A DNA stretch of 36,677 nt from Patescibacteria group bacterium (GTDB taxonomy: Bacteria; Patescibacteriota; Patescibacteriia; SG8-24): positions 3,631 to 40,307 of the forward strand of contig JAQTNC010000012.1 in NCBI GenBank assembly GCA_028714475.1, given 5' to 3'. Positions within the stretch are counted from its first letter, which is position 1. The number at the start of each line of letters is the position of its first letter. Shown here piece by piece: positions 33,428-36,677 of this stretch. The notes below the pieces were generated by a model, which did no database searches, had not been told where the DNA came from, and saw nothing but the letters and a program-made list of their open reading frames with translations. The position numbers were made by a program, and so were the translations under genes.

Positions 33428-33492
33428 GGTCGTTGGGAACAAGCGAGAATCGACAAAATGCCCGCCGTATTGGCCGGGCGTTTAGGTTCGGA

Positions 33493-33514
33493 ACGTGGCA
33501 CTAAGGTGCCACGT
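33493..33514. repeat. perfect hairpin between convergent genes
   Basis: ACGTGGCAC (33493-33501) pairs with GTGCCACGT (33506-33514) over TAAG. Another weaker hairpin (GCCCG/CGGGC, about 33461-33479, then TTTA) lies just before it and could terminate the surface-protein operon. Confidence 0.6.
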
Positions 33515-33602
33515 CCAGAGTCAAAAATAGGGCTTGTTTTAGCTAAAATAAAAAACAACTCGTTGGAACTGGTGATTTTCTATTCTGGGCGATTGATGAT
33601 TA

Positions 33603-34658
33603 TTAGCGGAGGCCAACGAGCTGGCGGACCTCGGCCATCGTGGCTTGCGCGACTTCGCGGGCTTGCTTGGCGCCGTGGGCCAGGACGCGCTCGACGTGTT
33701 CCGGCTTTTGGGCGAGTTCGGCTCGGGCGCGCTGGAAGACGGCGAAATGCTCGGCGACGCGCGTGGCGGCAAGCTGTTTCAGTTCGCCATACTTGAGCGG
33801 CTGGCCGGCGACGAGGCGGTCAACTTCTTCCGGCGAACCGAATTCGCGGATGAGCCCGAGCAGGTTCCAGACGCCGGCCATGCCCTTGAGCTTCTCGTCC
33901 GGTTCGGAATCGCCGAGCGCGGCGATGGCTTCCTCGACCTCGCGCTCTTCCATAGAGATGATGCCAGTTGCCTCGGTCGGCACGCGCTTCACCTTGTCGT
34001 ACATCTCGTCAAAGGTGTCGGTGATGAGCAAACAAGACTTTTCGCCGTGGCTCTTGGACATCTTCCTGGTCGGTTCGGTGAGCGAGCGGACCTTCGGGAT
34101 GTTGGTGAGGAGGGGTTTTGTTTCTGGGAAGAATTCTCCAAAGCGGTTATTGAAGAACCCGGCAATATCGCGCGTAAGCTCGACGTGTTGGACCTGATCA
34201 ATGCCAACCGGCACGAGCTGACCGTGGTACAAAAGGATGTCAGCGGCTTGGAGGACGGGATAGTCAAAAAGCCCCATGTTGACGTTCTCTTGGTGGCGGC
34301 GCGACTTGTCCTTGAATTGGGTCATCCGTTCCAGGAACGACATCGGCGTGATGGTATTGAATATCCACGTCAGCTCCGCGTGTTCGAGGATGTCCGACTG
34401 CTGGAACAAGACCACTTTTTCAGGATCGATTCCCAACGCCAATAAATCCGTCGCCATGCTGATTATCTGTTGGCGCTTCTCTTTCGGGTCATACTCAACC
34501 GTCATCGAGTGCCAGTCGGCAATGAAGAAGTAACATCGATATTGCGGGTCGTCCTGAATCTTGAGCCAGTTGTGGACGGCACCGAGATAATTGCCGACAT
34601 GAAGCGTACCGGTCGGCTGGACGCCGGAGACGACGATTTTGGGTTTGGCACTGGTCAT
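33603..34658 (-). CDS. trpS: tryptophanyl-tRNA synthetase
   Basis: 351 aa. It charges tRNA-Trp. The start at 34658 gives MTSAKPKIVVSGVQPTGTLH, the standard TrpRS beginning; a longer upstream frame is non-homologous. The HIGH motif appears as TLHVGNYLG, the KMSKS motif as RKMSKS, and the substrate segment as GIDQVQHVELTRDIA and ADILLYHGQLVPVG. FIADWHSMTVEYDP is also characteristic. Class I enzyme, dimeric, cytoplasmic. No Shine-Dalgarno is visible. Convergent with the surface-protein operon. Confidence 0.96.
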   Translation of the reverse strand: MTSAKPKIVVSGVQPTGTLHVGNYLGAVHNWLKIQDDPQYRCYFFIADWHSMTVEYDPKEKRQQIISMATDLLALGIDPEKVVLFQQSDILEHAELTWIFNTITPMSFLERMTQFKDKSRRHQENVNMGLFDYPVLQAADILLYHGQLVPVGIDQVQHVELTRDIAGFFNNRFGEFFPETKPLLTNIPKVRSLTEPTRKMSKSHGEKSCLLITDTFDEMYDKVKRVPTEATGIISMEEREVEEAIAALGDSEPDEKLKGMAGVWNLLGLIREFGSPEEVDRLVAGQPLKYGELKQLAATRVAEHFAVFQRARAELAQKPEHVERVLAHGAKQAREVAQATMAEVRQLVGLR

Positions 34659-34733
34659 ATACGGGCAGTTTAGAGGAAAAGCAGGTAAATTCCAAGTAAT
34701 CGTGATATACCACCCATAACATAATATTGGTAC

Positions 34734-34773
34734 CCCTTCGACTTCGGCCGCTTTAGGCGGCCTTCGCTCAGGG
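34734..34773. repeat. hairpin repeat with CCCTTCGACTTC...TTCGCTCAGGG ends (copy 2)
   Basis: The ends match those at 1730-1776, but the inner stem is GGCCGC-TTTAG-GCGGCC (34746-34762). It is in the spacer upstream of trpS. Confidence 0.65.
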
Positions 34774-34842
34774 CATAATATTTTCTGTGCGGAGCCCGCC
34801 CATAAAAAACGGACAGCCCTTTTTGCTTTATAAATACAGAAC

Positions 34843-34866
34843 ACGGACAGGCGAGGGGCCTGTCCG
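34843..34866 (-). terminator. terminator-like hairpin after the 92-aa gene
   Basis: On the minus strand, GGACAGGC pairs with GCCTGTCC, and a T-run (GTCCGTTTTTTATG) occurs about 45 bases further on. The spacing to the T-run is loose. Confidence 0.4.
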
Positions 34867-34899
34867 CGGAGAACTTCGTTCGGTTGCGCTTCTTGTGGG

Positions 34900-35178
34900 C
34901 TAGCCGTTGTCCGGAGCCAAGGGGGCGCCGTCCTCGATGATTTCGACGTCGAAGTCGCTTGGTGGCTGGTCGTCCGGGCGGATGTGTTGCCGCCAGGCCA
35001 TTTCGGCGCGTCCCTTCTTTGTTCCCTTGAGCACGAACCAAGGGGCGTCCGAGTGGCCGCGCGGGTTGGCGATCCGCTCCATTTCGTACTCGCCTGCCGG
35101 CAACTCGCAGTCTTCGTCGCTTTTGACCTTGCTGGCGTCAATGACGCGCCAGACCCGTTTGGTTTTTAGAGTGATCAT
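34900..35178 (-). CDS. small conserved-looking protein of unknown function (92 aa)
   Basis: A good Shine-Dalgarno (GGAGGAG) precedes the ATG at 35178. The protein is soluble and mixed-charge: TKRVWRVIDASKVKSDED, then LPAGEYEMERIANPRGH, then APWFVLKGTKKGRAEMAWRQHI, and an acidic tail (DFDVEIIEDGAPLAPDNG). The alternating pattern suggests a small beta-rich fold. I cannot name a family. A hairpin downstream could terminate it. Confidence 0.75.
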   Translation of the reverse strand: MITLKTKRVWRVIDASKVKSDEDCELPAGEYEMERIANPRGHSDAPWFVLKGTKKGRAEMAWRQHIRPDDQPPSDFDVEIIEDGAPLAPDNG

Positions 35179-35421
35179 CTGTTTTCTCCTCCACGTTTGG
35201 AAATATTTATAGCACCTTTTATCTTATTTGTCAAGCCTTTGCATTGAACTTAAGCTTGACTGCCCTCGGATACAAAGAATCTGGCGAAAATATGAAAAGG
35301 GGCCTGGCACCAATTAAATTGTGTTTGGCTTCAACAAAAAACGGACCCGGCGAGGTTGCCTGTCCGTCTTGGTGTTGCGGTCGCCCCATTGACCCAGACG
35401 GGTCGTTTGATGGCAACCCGG
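35179..35421. other. intergenic spacer between two small minus-strand genes
   Basis: It contains a hairpin on the minus strand (CGGAC-AGGC...GCC-GGTCCG, about 35342-35367) followed by a T-run, a likely terminator for the 128-aa gene. The rest is AT-richer with no gene recognised. Confidence 0.5.
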
Positions 35422-35808
35422 CTATTTCGAGGCGAGGCGGATGACCGCCTTCTTGTCCCAACCGTCACTGCCCGTCATGGCTGTCTCGACCTTGACGCCG
35501 AGGTGATTGATGGCGGCGTTCGCCTCCAAGACGAAAGCCGCGACGAGGGGATCAGTGACCCTGCATTGCCAGAAGCCGCACTCCTCGTATTGCCCCGACT
35601 CCAGCGTCACGAGGTTAAGGGGCAGGAGGCCTGAACTGCCAGCAACGCGCTGTGTTTCCAAGCCCAGGGTTTCCGCCGCGTTTCGCAGGACTTGCTCGCG
35701 CCGGAGGCGTTTCAACTCGACCTCTACGCTGGCATGCCGCGACCTGCTCATGGCGATAGCGAGGAGTTCCTCCGGAGAGGGGAGGCTCGGAAAAGTAAAT
35801 GTGCTCAC
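35422..35808 (-). CDS. small protein of unknown function (128 aa), GTG start
   Basis: The start codon is GTG at 35808, with AGGAAGGA about 8 bases upstream. The N-terminal third is helical and basic (PSPEELLAIAMSRSRHASVEVELKRLRREQVLRNAAETLG). The rest has a CGFWQCR CxxxC pair and a segment AAFVLEANAAINHLGVKVETAMTGS. No signal peptide. I do not recognise it. It may be soluble and regulatory, but no function is inferred. Confidence 0.7.
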   Translation of the reverse strand: MSTFTFPSLPSPEELLAIAMSRSRHASVEVELKRLRREQVLRNAAETLGLETQRVAGSSGLLPLNLVTLESGQYEECGFWQCRVTDPLVAAFVLEANAAINHLGVKVETAMTGSDGWDKKAVIRLASK

Positions 35809-35978
35809 GTGGTTGTCCTTCCTTCTGTCCCTGCCTAACGTCGGCAGGTTTTTGCTTCCGCAAGATTAGCACAAAGCGCCGACTTGTCAAGGGCGGCGCG
35901 TCAGCCCCGCCTTGCCCGATGTCGGCGCATGACCTAAGGTGTTTGCATTCGCATCTAAGTTCCTTCAAGGAGGACGGC

Positions 35979-36488
35979 ATGGATTTCCAGTTCACCACCG
36001 AATGGCCGCTTTCGATGGCCGACCAGATCGTTTATTACCTGCTTCGGCCGCGCCTCTGGATTCCGGAGCGGGATTATCCTGACTTCGGGGAATGGACGTG
36101 TAGGGTCCATGGCGACCTCAAGAGCCAACGGAAGCGGGCCTTGCTCGCGCTCGTTCGCGGCGACATCGTTGGCGCAATCGTATACCAGCGTCACGCCGTC
36201 GAGAGGCACGCGATCGAGATTAAGAACATCAGCGTGCGGCCGGACCACGCCGGGCGCTATGTCGCGAGTTTCCTCTTGCGCAACGCCGAGATCGAGGGCC
36301 GGCGCGACTTCGCCGGCGTGACTGACGTCATGGTGGACGCCAAGAGGTCGAACCGCGCCATTGCCGCCTTCCTCAATCGCCAAGGCTATCGCGTGGCGAG
36401 CGTTCTCGATCTTTACGGCCTTGGTGCCGGCGACGACGTCGTGTTCCGCAAGCCGCTTCCGGCGCGCGGTCTCATTCTGCGACCGTAA
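35979..36488 (+). CDS. GNAT-family acetyltransferase
   Basis: 169 aa. The ATG at 35979 has a strong AAGGAGG five bases upstream; the longer frame back to 35799 overlaps the divergent gene's leader and is not chosen. The central segment IEIKNISVRPDHAGRYVASFLLRNAEIEG corresponds to strand 4 and the acetyl-CoA pyrophosphate loop of GNATs, in a diverged form (RPDHAGRYVAS), and VMVDAKRSNRAIAAFLNRQGYRV is the typical C-terminal part with the N-x-x-A-x-x-F and GF/GY motif. Likely acyl-CoA-dependent transfer to a small molecule or protein; substrate unknown. A UUCG-capped terminator follows. Confidence 0.78.
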   Translation: MDFQFTTEWPLSMADQIVYYLLRPRLWIPERDYPDFGEWTCRVHGDLKSQRKRALLALVRGDIVGAIVYQRHAVERHAIEIKNISVRPDHAGRYVASFLLRNAEIEGRRDFAGVTDVMVDAKRSNRAIAAFLNRQGYRVASVLDLYGLGAGDDVVFRKPLPARGLILRP

Positions 36489-36511
36489 TCGTGGACAACA
36501 GGCCCTTCCTT

Positions 36512-36536
36512 AAATCCGCTTCGGCGGATTTTATTA
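36512..36536 (+). terminator. intrinsic terminator after the GNAT gene
   Basis: AAATCCGC (36512-36519), TTCG tetraloop, GCGGATTT (36524-36531), followed by TATTAC. The loop is the stable UUCG type. Confidence 0.85.
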
Positions 36537-36637
36537 CGCCTCCCGCAGGCGCCCTAGCCAGCCGGTCAGGAACGTCATATGCTCAATATGGTCCTTTCGT
36601 GTTGGGCTACCGTCCAACCCAAGGAGAAGAGGTTGCC

Positions 36638-36677
36638 ATGCTCATTTCCCAGCCCTATGTTGGTTTGAACGGCGCGG
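36638..36677 (+). CDS. start of a gene cut by the window end
   Basis: The ATG at 36638 has a strong AAGGAGAAGAGG upstream, and 13 codons (MLISQPYVGLNGA) are seen before the window ends. Too short to identify. The leader resembles that of the first gene (GCC-ATG-CT context). Confidence 0.6.
   Translation, partial: MLISQPYVGLNGA

Noticed and set aside
32084-33442. 452-codon minus-strand frame antisense to the second propeller protein
   Set aside because: It mirrors the repetitive surface-protein coding DNA and is duplicated with the 587-bp repeat; it is a shadow.

Overview
The window looks like a chromosomal segment of a GC-rich member of the Candidate Phyla Radiation (Patescibacteria, probably Parcubacteria-like). 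This is inferred from gene content, not from a marker phylogeny. Typical signs are a DUF4012 protein beside a membrane-anchored DUF11-like protein, a split transketolase, RpiB/Rpe without an oxidative pentose branch, an Endonuclease Q-like PHP protein, secreted beta-propeller proteins with a shared C-terminal module, and many very small unrecognised genes. TGA is used as a normal stop, so code 11 applies.

Layout. 1-1602: a small charged protein and an NDT-like/Nudix fusion, each with a strong Shine-Dalgarno. 1814-4715: a translationally coupled operon yvcK - HAD hydrolase - EndoQ-like endonuclease. 4755-5622: a 20-residue lysine-rich protein on the minus strand, then a tRNA-Ala(TGC) gene lying inside the anticodon loop of a second tRNA-Ala(TGC) gene. 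5850-13503: a Nudix hydrolase and a sugar/nucleotide block on the minus strand (PfkB kinase, class II FBP aldolase, transketolase C and N halves, a small CxxC protein, Rpe, RpiB), interrupted by an M17 aminopeptidase on the plus strand. 13651-18856: ileS - ruvA - femAB-like - tRNA-Arg(CCG), tightly packed. 18857-20093: 1.2 kb of repeats and hairpins with an AT-rich island. 20094-25927: minus-strand envelope operon (glycosyltransferase - DUF4012 - DUF11-like). 26148-33427: glmS and two secreted propeller proteins that share 587 bp of apparently identical DNA. 33603-36677: trpS, small unknown genes, a GNAT acetyltransferase and the start of another gene.

How the genes fit together. FBP aldolase, transketolase, Rpe and RpiB connect triose/hexose phosphates to ribose-5-phosphate, as expected in an organism with reduced metabolism. 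GlmS, the glycosyltransferase, the FemAB-like protein and YvcK point to envelope precursor synthesis and its control. IleRS, TrpRS and the tRNA genes serve translation.

The strongest second-look items are: (1) an IleRS whose catalytic region contains a complete histidine-phosphatase domain with all its catalytic residues; (2) the nested tRNA-Ala genes; (3) the 587-bp repeat between adjacent surface-protein genes; (4) the 20-residue basic protein with its own promoter, Shine-Dalgarno and terminator; (5) families of hairpin repeats with shared termini. Many housekeeping genes have no visible Shine-Dalgarno, while the small accessory genes at both ends do.
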